64,000 nt of DNA from an uncultured Flavonifractor sp. GTDB taxonomy: Bacteria; Bacillota; Clostridia; Oscillospirales; Oscillospiraceae. Each line of letters begins with the position of its first letter. Position 1 is the stretch's first letter. Shown here in pieces: positions 26,199 to 34,031 of this stretch. The translations under genes were made by a program, and so were the position numbers. The stretch covers positions 1 through 64,000 of the forward strand of contig CANAAV010000011.1 of NCBI GenBank assembly GCA_947346365.1. The letters are read 5' to 3'. The notes beneath the pieces were generated by a model. The model did no database searches. It was not told the origin of the DNA and was given only the letters and a program-made list of their open reading frames with translations.

Positions 26199-27101
26199 TC
26201 ACTGCTTTTTGCGCAGGAAGGAAAACTTCGTTTCCGAGCACACTACGGCCACAAAAATCAGGGCGAAGCCGAGGAACATCAGCGCGGTCGGCTTTTCATC
26301 CGCCCAAAGAATGGAGAAGACCACGCCGAAGGGCGCCTCCAGAGAGAGCAGCACCGCAGCGGTGGCCGGCGCGGTATATTTCTGGCCAATATTCTGGAAC
26401 AGCAGAGCTCCGCAGGAGGCAAATATCACCAAATAGGCCAGTCCAAACACCAGCTCTCCTGTGAATACCCCCTCTGCCAGGGGCGGGCGGGTAATCAGTA
26501 CGCCTATCCAGGAGAATACCGCAAAGGAGGCAAACTGTAAGGCGGTGAGAATAAAAATGTCCCGCCCCTCGGCGTATTTATCCACCGCCACAATATGGGC
26601 CGCGAAGAAAAAGCCGCCGACCAGGGTCAGTACATCCCCCCAATTGAAGGCTGCGGCATCCTCCCCGGTAATGGACACCAGGCCGATGCCCGCAATACAC
26701 AGCAAGGCGGCAATAACATTAAAGCGGTCCGGCCTCCGGCGGGCGATAATCCAATACAAAAAGGGCACAATGACACAGTAAACAGCGGTTAAAAACGCAT
26801 TTTTCCCCGGCGTAGTCCGGGCCAGGCCAAAGGTCTGAAAAGCGTACGCCACAAATAAGCATAATCCCATTACCGTACCGCCGATTAGGTAGTGCTTATC
26901 CAAAACCTTCCACCGCTTCCAAAATACCAGCGCCAGCACCAGGGCGGCGAAACTGAAGCGGATTGCCAGCAGCCAGAAGGTAGGCAGCACATCCACGCTG
27001 TTTTTCATCACCACAAAGGAGCTGCCCCAGATGATGGTGGCCAGGACAATAATCGGGGATGCGAAACGGGCCAAAAAACCGCCCTCTTTTTGCTCAGACA
27101 T
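26199..27101 (-). CDS. EamA/DMT-superfamily transporter
   Basis: 300 residues. The start at 27101 follows AGGAAGAGG and gives MSEQKEGGFLARFAS; a longer frame upstream has no ribosome site. Ten hydrophobic segments occur in two homologous EamA halves, with VLATIIWGSSFVVMKNSV in the first and LVFGLAYLVIFASCGALLFQNIGQKYT in the second. Members export amino acids, nucleosides or other metabolites. The substrate is not evident. It sits between the T-box promoter and the divergent 3-methyladenine glycosylase gene. Confidence 0.85.
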   Translation of the reverse strand: MSEQKEGGFLARFASPIIVLATIIWGSSFVVMKNSVDVLPTFWLLAIRFSFAALVLALVFWKRWKVLDKHYLIGGTVMGLCLFVAYAFQTFGLARTTPGKNAFLTAVYCVIVPFLYWIIARRRPDRFNVIAALLCIAGIGLVSITGEDAAAFNWGDVLTLVGGFFFAAHIVAVDKYAEGRDIFILTALQFASFAVFSWIGVLITRPPLAEGVFTGELVFGLAYLVIFASCGALLFQNIGQKYTAPATAAVLLSLEAPFGVVFSILWADEKPTALMFLGFALIFVAVVCSETKFSFLRKKQ

Positions 27102-27168
27102 AAATAAGTACCTCTTCCTTTTAAAATATGTTACAATAGGCCATATGAACACGGGAAGGAGCATTCGC

Positions 27169-27756
27169 ATGGGAAAGCTGACGCGGGATTTTTACGCCAG
27201 AGATACCCTCACCGCAGCTCGGGAGCTGCTGGGCCGCTACGTGGTGCGCAGGCAGGCGGACGGCGGTTATCTCTGCGGGCGCATCTGTGAAACGGAGGCC
27301 TACATCGGGCGGATGGACAAGGCCTGCCACGCTTACAACTACAAGCGCACACCCCGCACCGAAACTCTTTTCGCCCCGCCGGGCACGGCTTATCTCTACC
27401 TGATTTACGGCATGTACCACTGCCTCAATTTTGTCACCGAGGAGGAAGGCGAGCCCTGCGCAGTGCTCATCCGGGGCCTGGAGCCGGCCGGAGATGTGCA
27501 GCGGTTGGCCCTTTTCCGCTACGGAATCCCTCTGGACAAGCTCAGCGCCTATCAAAAGAAGCATTTCCTGGACGGCCCCGGCAAGGTATGCAAAGCCCTG
27601 GACCTGACCCGCGCGCAGAACGGCCTGGACCTGACCGGAGACGAGCTGTTTGTCTGGGACGCCGGAGACGCCGTTCCAGATTTCCACACCAGCAGGCGCA
27701 TCGGCATCGACTACGCGGAAGAGGCGGTTGATTTCCCGTGGCGGTTTTACTTTTGA
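27169..27756 (+). CDS. mpg: 3-methyladenine DNA glycosylase (Mpg/AAG family)
   Basis: 195 residues from the ATG at 27169, seven bases after AAGGAG; earlier in-frame ATGs lack a ribosome site. The block LLGRYVVRR, RICETEAYIG, the DNA-intercalating and catalytic segment KACHAYNYKRTPRTETLFAPPGTAYLYLIYGMYHC and GPGKVCKAL are diagnostic. The enzyme excises alkylated purines in base-excision repair. It is divergent from the EamA gene and followed 19 bases later by a HAD phosphatase. Confidence 0.9.
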   Translation: MGKLTRDFYARDTLTAARELLGRYVVRRQADGGYLCGRICETEAYIGRMDKACHAYNYKRTPRTETLFAPPGTAYLYLIYGMYHCLNFVTEEEGEPCAVLIRGLEPAGDVQRLALFRYGIPLDKLSAYQKKHFLDGPGKVCKALDLTRAQNGLDLTGDELFVWDAGDAVPDFHTSRRIGIDYAEEAVDFPWRFYF

Positions 27757-27775
27757 TTACCAGGAGGAATTTATT

Positions 27776-28402
27776 TTGCTTATATTTGATTTTGACGGAA
27801 CACTAGTGGACTCAAACGGAGTTTGGGTGGAGGCCGACAACGCTTTTTTAGCCCGCCGGGGACTGCGCGCCACCCCGGAATACACACAGATGATGGGGCA
27901 CTCCATCTTCCCCATCGCCGCGCAAATCACCCGTGAATATTACCGCCTGGACCAGTCTCCGGAGGAGATCATGGAGGAGTGGCTGGGCTTGAGCCGGAAC
28001 GCCTATGCCTTTCAGGTCCCTCTCAAGCCGGCGGCAGCGGAATTCTTGGCCCGGTGCGCACAGGCCGGAGAGGCTATGGCCCTCTTTACCGCCTGTGTAC
28101 CCGAGCTATGCCAGGCCGCCCTGACCCGGCATAGACTGGACGGATATTTTCAAGCAGTGATTTATGCCCAGGAGCTAGGTCTGGAAAAACGGGACCCCAA
28201 GGCCTTTCCCCTGCTGCTGGAACAGCTGGGAGTCTCCCCGGAGCAATGCACCCTCTTTGACGACTCCCCTGACGCCTGCCGGGCGGCTCAGGCCGCGGGA
28301 CTCACCGCCGTAGGGGTTTACGACCCCTTTTACGCCCACTGTGAGGACGAAATGCGCTCTTTCTGCGACCGGTACATTATGGGCTTTACTGAACTGTTGT
28401 AG
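27776..28402 (+). CDS. HAD-superfamily phosphatase
   Basis: 208 residues from a TTG start (27776) five bases after AGGAGG; frames upstream overlap the glycosylase. Motif I is LIFDFDGTLVDSNG at the N-terminus, motif II is in ALFTACVPE, and motif III-IV are in KRDPKAFPLL and TLFDDSPDACRAA. Cap placement and length fit a beta-phosphoglucomutase/Gph-like subfamily I enzyme. The substrate is unknown. Coupled expression with mpg is likely from the 19-base gap. Confidence 0.8.
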   Translation: MLIFDFDGTLVDSNGVWVEADNAFLARRGLRATPEYTQMMGHSIFPIAAQITREYYRLDQSPEEIMEEWLGLSRNAYAFQVPLKPAAAEFLARCAQAGEAMALFTACVPELCQAALTRHRLDGYFQAVIYAQELGLEKRDPKAFPLLLEQLGVSPEQCTLFDDSPDACRAAQAAGLTAVGVYDPFYAHCEDEMRSFCDRYIMGFTELL

Positions 28403-28445
28403 GGTTTTCCTTACACCGGCTACGTTCTTTCTCATCTGCCACCTC

Positions 28446-28464
28446 AGCGACTGGCAGTCGCTTT
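28446..28464 (+). terminator. Small hairpin terminator after the HAD gene
   Basis: AGCGACT (28446-28452) pairs with AGTCGCT (28456-28462) over GGC and is followed by TTATTT. It is short, so probably modest. Confidence 0.5.
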
Positions 28465-28516
28465 ATTTCATCAATGCGCGAGGTCATCTGTAGACCGTCT
28501 CCTCTGATTTGCCCCT

Positions 28517-30985
28517 TTACTTTTCTGCCTTGCTCATATACTGACTGGCCGACTTGAGCATGAGCTTTTTCGTGCCCACCCGGTCAAAGGCGATCTCCAC
28601 CAGAGCGTCGCCCCCCATAGGAGTCAGTCCGGTAATCAGCCCCTTGCCGAAAGCCCGGTGAAGCACCGTGTCCCCTTTGCGGAATCCGCCGGGCCACCCG
28701 GCGGGCCCGCCTGCCGCCGGAGCTTTCCAGTCCGGCGCGGGAGCCCCCGCGCCGCCAGAGGCATAGCTGCCCATGGAATATCCCCTGTCATAGGCGCGCC
28801 GTACCGCCGCCGGACGGCGAAAGCCCCCCTCTCCTTGGGTACGGCTCTCCTCCCCCTCTCCGTGCCGGTACCGGGGGCGGCCCGTCTGCTCCAGCAGCTC
28901 CGGCGGAATCTCCCCCAAAAAGCGGGAGGGCCGGTTGGCATTAGTGCGCCCGAACAGCATCCGCTGGGAGGCGCAGGTCATGTACAGCCGCTCTTTCGCC
29001 CGGGTCATAGCCACATAGCACAACCGGCGCTCCTCTTCCATCTCCTCCGGTTCCCCAATGGAGCGGATTCCAGGAAAAATTCCCTCCTCTACCCCGGCCA
29101 CAAAGACCACTGGGAACTCCAGCCCCTTGGCCGAGTGCATGGTCATCATGACCACGCACTCCTCGCTGGGGTCATGGCTGTCCAAGTCGGTATACAGGGC
29201 AATCTCGTCCAGAAAACCCGCCAGGCTGGGCTCCGGAGCTCCCTCCAAATAGCTCTGGATAGAGGAGAGCAGCTCGTGCACGTTCTCCAGGCGGGTGCGG
29301 TCCTCCACGGTGTTTTTCTGCTCCAGCATAACGCCGTAACCGGAACGGGCCACCAATTCCTCGTAAAATTCCGGCAGGCTCAGCTCCCCCGCCAGGGTCC
29401 GCAGCTCTTCCACCAGCCCGGCGAACTGTCCCAGTTTGGCCGCGGCCTTTTGGAGCTCCGGGTAATCCCCGGCATGGGCGATCACCTGCCACAGGGAGCA
29501 GTCCTCCCGCCGGGCAATGGCCTGGGCCCGTTCCACCGTAGTGGGCCCGATGCCCCTGGGGGGGGTGTTGATAATCCGGCTCAGCCGCAAATCATCCCCG
29601 GGGTTATTCACTACGCTGAGGTAGGCCAGCATATCCTTGACCTCCGCGCGGTCAAAAAAGCGGATGCCCCCAATAATGCGGTAGGGTACGCCGTTGCGCT
29701 TAAACGCCTGCTCAATCTGATTGGACTGGGCGTTCATCCGGTAGAGCACCGCGTGGTCCTTCCACTTCCGCCCCGCGGAAAAGCCCGAGAGAATCTGAGC
29801 GGCGATATACTGGGCCTCCTCATGCTCGTTCATGGCGGTATACTGCTGAATCAAATCGCCCGCCCCGTGGTCGGTCCACAGCTCCTTGCCCTTGCGGCCC
29901 TGGTTATTGCGGATCACCGCGTTAGACGCCGCCAGGATATTTTTGGTAGAGCGGTAGTTCTGCTCCAGACGGATGACCCGCGCCCCCTTATACTGGTGCT
30001 CAAAGGAGAGAATATTTTCGATGGTGGCCCCCCGGAAACGGTAAATGGACTGATCGTCGTCCCCCACCACGCAGATGTTCTCATACCCCCCCGCCAGGGC
30101 GGAGGCCAGCCGGTATTGGAGCTGATTGGTGTCCTGATACTCATCAATCAGTACGTACCGGAATTTTTTTTGGTAATATTCCCGTACGTCATCAAAATTC
30201 AGCAGCAGGCGCACGGTGTGCAAAATGATGTCGTCAAAGTCCAGGGCATTGGCATCCCGCAGACGGCGCTCGTACTCCACATACACCTTGGCGATTTTAC
30301 TCAGCCGCAGATCCCCGTTCTTCTCGCACTCCGCCAAATAATCCCGGCCCAGCTTCATGGCGTCCTTGGCTCTGGAGATATAGCCCAGGACAGAGCGGGG
30401 CGGAAACGCTTTGTCATCCAAATTGAAATCCTTCAGGATATCCTTGACCACCCGCTCGGAATCAGCAGTATCATAAATCGTGAAGGAGCTGTTGAATCCC
30501 AGCTTGTCAATATCCCGCCGGAGGATACGCACACAGGCCGAGTGAAAGGTGCTGGCCCAGACGTCGTTGGCCTGGGCGCCCAGCAGCCGTTCCAGCCGCT
30601 CCTTCAGCTCTCCGGCGGCCTTGTTGGTAAACGTAATGGCGATAATGGACCAGGGCGCCGCGCTCTCCAGCCGGCACAGGCGCTCCTGCTCCCGCTTTTT
30701 TTCCGGACTGGGGGAGCGGACATACTCCTCCAAAAAAGCCAGCTCTTCCGGCCCCATCCAGCCGGGGACCTCGTCAGAGTCTGACCCTCTTCCGTAGCGG
30801 ATCAGATTTGCGATCCGGTGAATGAGCACAGTGGTCTTCCCGCTGCCTGCTCCCGCCAGCAGCAGCAGCGGCCCTTCGGTGGCCAGAACGGCCCGGCGCT
30901 GCTCCGGGTTCAGGGTCTGGAAATCCAGCTCAATGGCCGCCCGCCGGGCCCTGCACAAGCGCAGCTCCTCTTCTCTACTCAGCAT
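28517..30985 (-). CDS. pcrA: ATP-dependent DNA helicase PcrA/UvrD
   Basis: 822 residues, close to the usual 730-820. LNPEQRRAVLATEGPLLLLAGAGSGKT gives the Q motif and Walker A, YVLIDEYQDTNQLQY Walker B, VVGDDDQSIYRFRGA motif III, LEQNYRSTKNIL motif IV, TMHSAKGLEFPVVF motif V and YVAMTRAKERLYM motif VI. The C-terminal Tudor-like tail (FRKGDTVLHRAFGKGLITG) is present. It is a 3'-5' SF1A helicase for repair and replication-fork clearing. An eight-base G run (29558-29565) merely encodes the conserved NTPPRG. A 24-residue insertion near 40-64 (RGSDSDEVPGWMGPEEL) precedes the usual 1B region. Confidence 0.95.
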   Translation of the reverse strand: MLSREEELRLCRARRAAIELDFQTLNPEQRRAVLATEGPLLLLAGAGSGKTTVLIHRIANLIRYGRGSDSDEVPGWMGPEELAFLEEYVRSPSPEKKREQERLCRLESAAPWSIIAITFTNKAAGELKERLERLLGAQANDVWASTFHSACVRILRRDIDKLGFNSSFTIYDTADSERVVKDILKDFNLDDKAFPPRSVLGYISRAKDAMKLGRDYLAECEKNGDLRLSKIAKVYVEYERRLRDANALDFDDIILHTVRLLLNFDDVREYYQKKFRYVLIDEYQDTNQLQYRLASALAGGYENICVVGDDDQSIYRFRGATIENILSFEHQYKGARVIRLEQNYRSTKNILAASNAVIRNNQGRKGKELWTDHGAGDLIQQYTAMNEHEEAQYIAAQILSGFSAGRKWKDHAVLYRMNAQSNQIEQAFKRNGVPYRIIGGIRFFDRAEVKDMLAYLSVVNNPGDDLRLSRIINTPPRGIGPTTVERAQAIARREDCSLWQVIAHAGDYPELQKAAAKLGQFAGLVEELRTLAGELSLPEFYEELVARSGYGVMLEQKNTVEDRTRLENVHELLSSIQSYLEGAPEPSLAGFLDEIALYTDLDSHDPSEECVVMMTMHSAKGLEFPVVFVAGVEEGIFPGIRSIGEPEEMEEERRLCYVAMTRAKERLYMTCASQRMLFGRTNANRPSRFLGEIPPELLEQTGRPRYRHGEGEESRTQGEGGFRRPAAVRRAYDRGYSMGSYASGGAGAPAPDWKAPAAGGPAGWPGGFRKGDTVLHRAFGKGLITGLTPMGGDALVEIAFDRVGTKKLMLKSASQYMSKAEK

Positions 30986-31047
30986 GATATACGCTCCTTA
31001 GCAATACGGGAGCCGCCCAAAACGGACGGCTCTTGTAGTTTACACAT

Positions 31048-31076
31048 AGTTTACTGGAAATCCGGCCAAAGGTCAA
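31048..31076 (-). promoter_or_regulatory. Promoter of pcrA
   Basis: Minus-strand TTGACC (31071-31076), a 17-base spacer and TAAACT (31048-31053), about 60 bases before the pcrA start. A small inverted repeat GAGCCG/CGGCTC follows in the leader. Confidence 0.65.
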
Positions 31077-31108
31077 CCATCCCCGGCGGAAAGTTTTCTC
31101 CATACCTG

Positions 31109-31381
31109 CTATGGCTCCAGTTCCAGCCGGAAATTGGAATTTTCTTCCTCCGCCCGCCGCAGAACCCGGAGCAGCGCCTCCCCATAGGGCCCCAGCGTCT
31201 CTGCCAGCACGGTGGCTCCTGTGACACACAGGCACGTCTCCTCCTCCAATTCGCTCAAGCTGTCCAGCAGAGCGTCCAGGTTGCGCCCGTACCACTCCGG
31301 CAGGGATACAGCCCCGGCCAGGGCGTCATGGAGCTCCTCCCGGCTGTGGATCCGCCGCCCATCCAGCTGCGCCCGCCTCAC
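31109..31381 (-). CDS. Barstar-family ribonuclease inhibitor
   Basis: 90 residues, the same length as barstar. RIHSREELHDALAGAVSLPEWYGRNLDALLDSL aligns with the inhibitor's binding helix. Barstar's Tyr29, Asp35 and Asp39 equivalents are kept, while Trp38 is Leu here. It overlaps the barnase-like gene stop (ATGA), so enzyme and inhibitor are coupled. A cytoplasmic barstar would protect the producer from its own nuclease before export. The family call is strong. Confidence 0.9.
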   Translation of the reverse strand: MRRAQLDGRRIHSREELHDALAGAVSLPEWYGRNLDALLDSLSELEEETCLCVTGATVLAETLGPYGEALLRVLRRAEEENSNFRLELEP

Positions 31382-31965
31382 TCCACCGCCTCCCCGTACA
31401 GCAGCTCAAAGGACGCATAATGATCCTGCGTATAGTAAATCAGCCCATCGTTGGAGAATACAATCCGCTTGGCCCCCCGTTTGGAGGCCCCCAAAGTATC
31501 AATGTCGCACTCAGTATAGGTACGCCCCTCGGCCTCGGGCAGAAGGCCCTCGTAATTGCCAAACCGGCCGCCGCCAATGCACATGCCGGGCGCGTAGGGC
31601 TCCAGGGAACCGCCAGACCACCCCAGCTCCTGGGCCTCCCGCTTGGTCATAAAGTTGCCGGGCAGGCGCCCGTATAGATGCAGGTAAAGGGCCACGTCCT
31701 CCTTACTGGTGTAGCAGCCGTCCTCCGGCAGAGTCTCCCCCGCCTCCTCTGACGGCTCCGCGGTCTCCTCCGCAGTCTGCTCCGGGGCCGCCGTCTCTGC
31801 TCGGGCGCTCTCCCGCGTCGGCTCCGGCGTGGATACCGGCAATTCTAAAATTGGGCTTGCCGGCCCGGCGGAAGTCCCCGCGGGCCGGGCGTCCCCCGCC
31901 GGGCCGCAGGCGGCCAGAAGCAGCACCAGAAGCGCCGCAAGCAACAGGGAAAGCCGTTTTTTCAT
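31378..31965 (-). CDS. Barnase-like ribonuclease as a lipoprotein
   Basis: 195 residues. The start at 31965 overlaps the GNAT gene's stop. The N-terminus is a lipoprotein signal (KKRLSLLLAALLVLLLAAC), followed by a 70-residue Pro/Glu/Thr/Ala linker. The C-terminal barnase domain begins at DGCYTSKEDVALYLHLYGRL. Barnase catalytic residues are all visible: Glu in TYTECDIDTL, Arg in AKRIVFSND, and His in YTQDHYASFELLY. It should be a membrane-tethered extracellular RNase, used for RNA scavenging or against neighbours. Most barnases are freely secreted, so the lipobox is notable. Confidence 0.9.
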   Translation of the reverse strand: MKKRLSLLLAALLVLLLAACGPAGDARPAGTSAGPASPILELPVSTPEPTRESARAETAAPEQTAEETAEPSEEAGETLPEDGCYTSKEDVALYLHLYGRLPGNFMTKREAQELGWSGGSLEPYAPGMCIGGGRFGNYEGLLPEAEGRTYTECDIDTLGASKRGAKRIVFSNDGLIYYTQDHYASFELLYGEAVE

Positions 31966-32573
31966 CGCTTGTATTCCTCCGTTTCCGTAATCATGGAGGC
32001 CACCAGAGGCCGCCATCCGTCATCCTCCACCCTCCGGACCATCAGCAGCTCGCTGGAGGTGGCGCCGCTGTCATAGCGGAAAGCCCGGGGCCGTTCTCCC
32101 CAGATCTCAAAGCCCAGCCGCTCGTACAGCTCCACCGCCCGGCGGTTGGCGCTGGACACCTCCAGCTCAATCTGGTCATATCCCATGTCCGGCGCGGCGG
32201 CGCACAGCGCCTCAATCAGCGCCCTTCCCAGGCCCTGTCCCCAGCAGCTTTTGCGCACGGCTACCCCCAGCTGCGCCCGGTGGCGGAATTTCCGGTAGGG
32301 AGATACCGGGGCAAGCGCGGCGTTTCCCGCCACCTGCCCCCCTACAAATGCGGAGATCATCAGACGGCGGGGGTCCTCCAGCGCCTGCTTTAAAAAGGGT
32401 CTTTCTTCTTTTAAGGTCACGTCTATCTCATCGGGATAGCGGATTAAGTAGGGGGTTTCCTTTGCCGTGCGGCGGAGATAATCCAGCATGGCCTTCCCGT
32501 CGTCCGGCCCAGGGCTGCGCAGCAGGCAGGCCCTCCCGTCCCGCAGGGTGATGGTGCGTCCGGAATACTCCAT
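31962..32573 (-). CDS. GNAT-family N-acetyltransferase
   Basis: 203 residues. The acetyl-CoA loop VRKSCWGQGLGRALIEAL (about 128-145) and the following ELEVSSANRRAVELYERLGFEIWGE are typical GNAT motifs A and B. An N-terminal YSGRTITLRDGRACLLRSP strand begins the fold. It ends overlapping the barnase gene, so the four genes PAP2-GNAT-barnase-barstar look like one transcript. The acceptor is unknown. Confidence 0.85.
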   Translation of the reverse strand: MEYSGRTITLRDGRACLLRSPGPDDGKAMLDYLRRTAKETPYLIRYPDEIDVTLKEERPFLKQALEDPRRLMISAFVGGQVAGNAALAPVSPYRKFRHRAQLGVAVRKSCWGQGLGRALIEALCAAAPDMGYDQIELEVSSANRRAVELYERLGFEIWGERPRAFRYDSGATSSELLMVRRVEDDGWRPLVASMITETEEYKR

Positions 32574-32574
32574 G

Positions 32575-33129
32575 CTATCCCTCCCATCCCCGCCGGTCCG
32601 CCAGCCGTTTCCAGCCCAGCAAGACCAAAAGGCTGCACATCAAGCCCACGCATACCCCCACCAGCACATCACTGGGGAAGTGCACCCCCACATACAGCCG
32701 GGAAAAGGCCATCAGCCCAGCCGCGACCAGTCCCGCCGCCCCCATCCAGCGCCGGGGCAGGGTTTGCACCCAGACCCCCGCCGCCGCAAAGGCGGCGCAG
32801 CTGTGGCCCGACGGGAAGGAATTGGGGTCGCCCTCGGCAACCAGCGGAATCAGCCCCTCCACTGTCAGCCAGGGCCGCGCCCGGCCCACCACGTGCTTCA
32901 AGACGACATTCGTGCACAGCATCCCCAGCAGCATGGCGCACAGCGCCAGCCCTCCCGCCCTCCGGGTAGGCCGGAAACACAGCATCGCCGCAGACAGGGC
33001 AATCCACAGCAGCCCCACATCCCCCAGATGGGTGTACGCACACAGCACACCGTCCAGCACGGTGCAGCGCACCGTCTCCTGAAGCCACAGCAAAATTCCC
33101 CCGTCTGCCGCCAAAAGCCATTGGAGCAT
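32575..33129 (-). CDS. PAP2-family membrane phosphatase
   Basis: 184 residues with about five membrane segments. The three PAP2 motifs are complete: KHVVGRARP, FPSGHSCAAF, and SRLYVGVHFPSDVL. Homologs dephosphorylate undecaprenyl pyrophosphate or phosphatidic-acid-type lipids at the outer membrane face. A role in recycling the lipid carrier for cell-wall glycans would suit the genome, but is inference. It starts the group leading to GNAT and barnase. Confidence 0.9.
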   Translation of the reverse strand: MLQWLLAADGGILLWLQETVRCTVLDGVLCAYTHLGDVGLLWIALSAAMLCFRPTRRAGGLALCAMLLGMLCTNVVLKHVVGRARPWLTVEGLIPLVAEGDPNSFPSGHSCAAFAAAGVWVQTLPRRWMGAAGLVAAGLMAFSRLYVGVHFPSDVLVGVCVGLMCSLLVLLGWKRLADRRGWEG

Positions 33130-33164
33130 CCCCTCACCCCCCTCTCAAGAATGCCAGAGCAAAA

Positions 33165-33187
33165 GGGCGGCGGAATCACCGCCGCCC
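33165..33187 (-). terminator. Terminator after the DUF4330 gene
   Basis: GGGCGGCGG (33165-33173) pairs with CCGCCGCCC (33179-33187). On minus it is followed by TTTTGCT. Confidence 0.7.
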
Positions 33188-33190
33188 TCA

Positions 33191-33273
33191 AAACCTGTAC
33201 GCAGAAGCGCGAATACAAAATTGACGTGAGATTGCGCCGTCAGGACGGCGTTTCACGGCTGCGCATACAGGTT
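33191..33273. repeat. Small element with imperfect terminal inverted repeats
   Basis: The left end AAACCTGTACGCAG and right end CTGCGCATACAGGTT are inverted copies with a one-base gap, enclosing the hairpin CGCCGTC/GACGGCG. A similar end (CTGCGTACAGGTTCTT) lies at 48424-48439. It has no coding potential. Confidence 0.45.
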
Positions 33274-33293
33274 CTTCCTTTATGTACGGATTT

Positions 33294-33797
33294 CTAGCTC
33301 TCCGTATCCCACTTGCAGCTGAGAATCACCCCGCGTTCCAGCTCAAAGCGGTCGGTCTTGACAATATGCGCCTTACCAATGCGCACCTCCTGGGTGCCGA
33401 TCTCCGTGGTAATGGTGTTGACCACATTGCATTCAATGTTAAAGGTCAGGTCCAAATTGCCCTCGCCGATGGGCAGCACCAGGGTATTGGACACGGTGCC
33501 CAAGGTGGCCTGCTGCACGTGGGGCTCGGCGGATACGGCCACCACTTCCCCATCCAGCAGCTCGCCCGCCGCCATGAGAGTGGCGGGAATCTGGTTTTGG
33601 ATATTCTCATAGACCTCCGGGTGGACATTCTCCACCAGCACCGTGTAGGTCACATGGGTCTTTTTCGCGCCGCCGCCCATTCTACTGGGCAGCAAAAACT
33701 TCATCCCCACCACCACCAGGCCGATCACCACAATTATCAGCACCAGCAGGTCCACAATATTGATCTTGCCAAACAGTCTGCCTTTTTCGTCTATCAT
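33294..33797 (-). CDS. DUF4330-family membrane-anchored protein
   Basis: 167 residues. It starts MIDEKGRLFGKINIVDLLVL, with one N-terminal membrane helix (about 13-36), then an extracellular beta-rich domain. The combination FGKINIVDLLVLIIVV matches DUF4330 proteins, often found beside polysaccharide or CsaB genes. Its function is not known. It is divergent from the glycosyltransferase-CsaB fusion gene, and the 230-base gap between them holds the fusion gene's promoter. Confidence 0.75.
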   Translation of the reverse strand: MIDEKGRLFGKINIVDLLVLIIVVIGLVVVGMKFLLPSRMGGGAKKTHVTYTVLVENVHPEVYENIQNQIPATLMAAGELLDGEVVAVSAEPHVQQATLGTVSNTLVLPIGEGNLDLTFNIECNVVNTITTEIGTQEVRIGKAHIVKTDRFELERGVILSCKWDTES

Positions 33798-33822
33798 CTT
33801 TTGCTGCCTCCGAGGTTGTAAA

Positions 33823-33852
33823 TTGACATAATAACCGCTGCGATGGTATAAT
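33823..33852 (+). promoter_or_regulatory. Promoter of the glycosyltransferase-CsaB gene
   Basis: TTGACA (33823-33828), an 18-base spacer and TATAAT (33847-33852). The -10 lies inside the first of two inverted repeats. A leader of about 170 bases follows before the ATG at 34032. Confidence 0.8.
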
Positions 33853-33987
33853 AGCCGCAGTGCGGCTGCTGTACCACAAACGCGGAGCGTTTCGTGGCGC
33901 CATGGCGCCGTCCGCTCTTCCCGGTGCAGCCGGGGAGCGAATCGCGCCGAGCTTTAGGTATAATAGCCGCCTTGCGGCTATTATACC
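33845..33987. repeat. Twin inverted repeats in the csaB leader
   Basis: GGTATAATAGCCGC (33845-33858) faces GCGGCTGCTGTACC (33862-33875, two mismatches). A second, perfect copy pairs GGTATAATAGCCGC (33957-33970) with GCGGCTATTATACC (33974-33987). Between them is the palindrome GGCGCCATGGCGCC. The arrangement suggests a duplicated operator or a small repeat that donated a -10. Confidence 0.75.
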
Positions 33988-34031
33988 ACAGATGTCACAC
34001 GTTCTACAAGTCTTTTTTGGGGGTCTTTTCC

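Noticed and set aside
29558..29565. G8 run as a phase-variation tract
   Set aside because: It encodes the conserved NTPPRG motif of PcrA and has no special flanks.
28658..30784. A 708-codon plus-strand frame
   Set aside because: It is fully antisense to pcrA, whose helicase motifs are all intact; no ribosome site or family resemblance.
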